In this document: positions 62,476-64,000 of the stretch, one piece after another
Layout of the letters: every line of letters begins with the position of its first letter
How positions within the stretch are numbered: position 1 is the first letter of the stretch
From: Ochotona curzoniae
Lineage: Eukaryota; Chordata; Mammalia; Lagomorpha; Ochotonidae
Direction: 5' to 3'
Length of the DNA: 64,000 nucleotides
Assembly (NCBI RefSeq): GCF_017591425.1
Contig: NW_024465369.1
Coordinates: 31,209,501-31,273,500, forward strand
The notes under the pieces: model-generated
Database searches by the model: none
Told to the model about the DNA's origin: nothing
The model's input: the letters and a program-made list of their open reading frames with translations, nothing else
Position numbers and translations under genes: made by a program

Positions 62476-62797
62476 TAGGGCCTGGTGGTGTGGCCTAGCG
62501 GCTAAAGTCCTCACCTTGAACCCATATGGCAGCCGGTTCCAGTCCTGGCAGCTCTACTTCCCATCCAGCTCCCTGCTTGTGGCCTGGGAAAGCAGTCGAG
62601 GACAGCTCAATGTTTTGGGACTATGCACCCGTGTGGGAAACCCGGAAAAAGTTCCTGGTTCCTGGCTTCGGATCGGCATAGCATTGTCCGTTGCGCTCAC
62701 TTGGGGAGTGAATCATCGGACGGAAGATCTTCCTCTCTTTCCTCCTCTCTGTATATCTGACTTTCCAATAAATAAATAAATCTTTTAAAAAAAAAAG
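62476..62797 (+). repeat. Young C-type SINE
   Basis: AGGGCCTGGTGGTGTGGCCT head to AATAAATAAATAAATCTTTT; it carries the GGCATAGCATTGTCCGTTGC subtype segment. Confidence 0.88.
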
Positions 62798-63698
62798 CCT
62801 TAAAATGGGAATTATAAATATTAACAGGCAATGCAGTGGCCTTAATGTACAATGATCTTAGTTTCAGTACTAATTTCACATGTGACATTGGGACAGCTTA
62901 TCATGCATCATTTTTCTCCTTTCTATAATTCCAAATGTTCTACAATGGATATATATTATTATCAGATTACAAGAAACATTAACAACGAAAAAATAAAAAG
63001 CCAGCCATTGTGCCTGTCACAAACATTGACATAGTAAACTGCTATGAAATGCTCTCAGGTGGGATTATAGAGCATTTCTTAGTTTGCAGTTTAGTGCATT
63101 TCTTCTATCATCACTACTTTCACAATAAACTGTCTGCCAGGTTGGAAGTTGTCCCCCAGAATCTATTTTCCCTTCTACTTTTAATGGTAAGAGTTCCTAA
63201 ACCTTAGCTGTGTATGTTGCCATTCAGAATGAAACTCAAGTTTTAAAAACTCACTTGCTGCCAAGAATGGCCACAGTTATGTGTGACTTTCCCTTCCTCC
63301 TTCCTCCCCTTGGATTGTTGATGAAATGAGAGCACCCATCTGGGAACATGAAGTAGATGCTACATACTGAGCACAGTGGCTTATAAGATAGAAGGATCCT
63401 GGATCTTCGCATTTCTACAACTGGCATTTCGGCCCTGGAATGTGTCTGGAAGAAGGAAATAATTTCAATTTAAGTTCCTGCTACTTATGCATTTTCCTCA
63501 CTCACTACTAAACCTAAACACTAATTAATATAAAACCAAAGAAGGAAAGTATGAGCTCTGTAGTGACAGATGAGAGTATCTGCCCGAATGGAAACACCCA
63601 TAATCTGATCACAGACTCTCCCGGATCTACTTCAACACTACTTCTTCACAAAGCATCCCAAAACATTCCTCATGCTGAATTGAAACCTATGTCTTCAA
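62798..63698. other. FASTKD1 intron, nothing recognised
   Basis: No next FASTKD1 exon could be found here on the minus strand. Confidence 0.4.
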
Positions 63699-64000
63699 AA
63701 AAAAAAAAAAAGATGTATTTGTTTTTATTGGAAAGGCAGATTTGCAGAGAGAAAGAGTTACACAGAAAAAGATCATCATCCACTGGTTCACTCCCCACGT
63801 GGTTACAATGGCTAGAGCTGAACTGATCCAAAGCCAGGAGCAAGGAGCCAGGAGTTTCTTCCAGGTTTCCCAAGTAGGTGCAGGGTCCAAGCCTTTGGGT
63901 CATCCTCGACTACTTTGACAAGCCACAAGCAGGGAATTGGAAGGGAAATGGCGCCCAAAATGGATCTTGGCCCACACAAAGTGAGCATTTAGCCATAGAG
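63699..64000 (-). repeat. SINE, antisense, cut by the window end
   Basis: A run of 13 A residues, then GATGTATTTGTTTTTATTGG through AGTGAGCATTTAGCCA; the 5' end lies outside. Confidence 0.85.

Noticed and set aside
63370..63460. Possible further FASTKD1 exon on the minus strand after a CTTCTTCCAG acceptor-like site
   Set aside because: One frame is open, but its translation does not resemble the FASTKD1 segment expected before the RAP domain.

Overview
The window is vertebrate nuclear DNA, almost certainly from a lagomorph. Exons are short with GT-AG introns and mammalian-like proteins. The sequence is full of tRNA-derived C-type SINEs that start near GGCCCGGCGCGGTGGC and end in AATAAATAAATCTTT. 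These resemble the rabbit C repeat, but the head (GTGGCCTAGCGGCTAAAGTCC) looks more like the pika (Ochotona) form. The genus is an inference from memory of these repeats, not a measured result.

Three protein-coding genes are present in the order of human 2q31.1. Bases 1-11,880 are intergenic and hold only SINEs and an L1 tail. A CpG-rich promoter precedes BBS5 (+ strand, 12 exons, 12,059-35,682), whose joined reading frame is a complete 341-residue protein. KLHL41 (+ strand, 6 exons, 38,690-53,870) starts 3.0 kb after the BBS5 stop codon and gives a complete 606-residue BTB-BACK-Kelch protein. The last three coding exons of FASTKD1 lie on the minus strand (61,212 down to 57,463), converge on KLHL41 and encode the C-terminal RAP domain; the rest of that gene lies beyond the right edge.

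The genes are not functionally linked. BBS5 is a ciliary BBSome subunit, KLHL41 a striated-muscle CUL3 adaptor and FASTKD1 a mitochondrial RNA-binding protein. The promoters match these roles: an RFX X-box-like element lies 53 bp before the BBS5 ATG, and a MyoD-type E-box plus a perfect MEF2 site lie 130-205 bp before the KLHL41 ATG.

The non-coding remainder is about 60 SINE copies of several ages (many with clear target-site duplications, some nested), several L1 3' ends, one probable antisense solo LTR, an older mammalian repeat, and simple repeats. I found no new multi-gene system. The best second-look items are the X-box, the E-box/MEF2 pair, a 54-bp inverted repeat at 54,626-54,910, a chimeric SINE at 28,168, SINEs within 60 bp of splice sites, and a tandem NAG acceptor at BBS5 exon 12.
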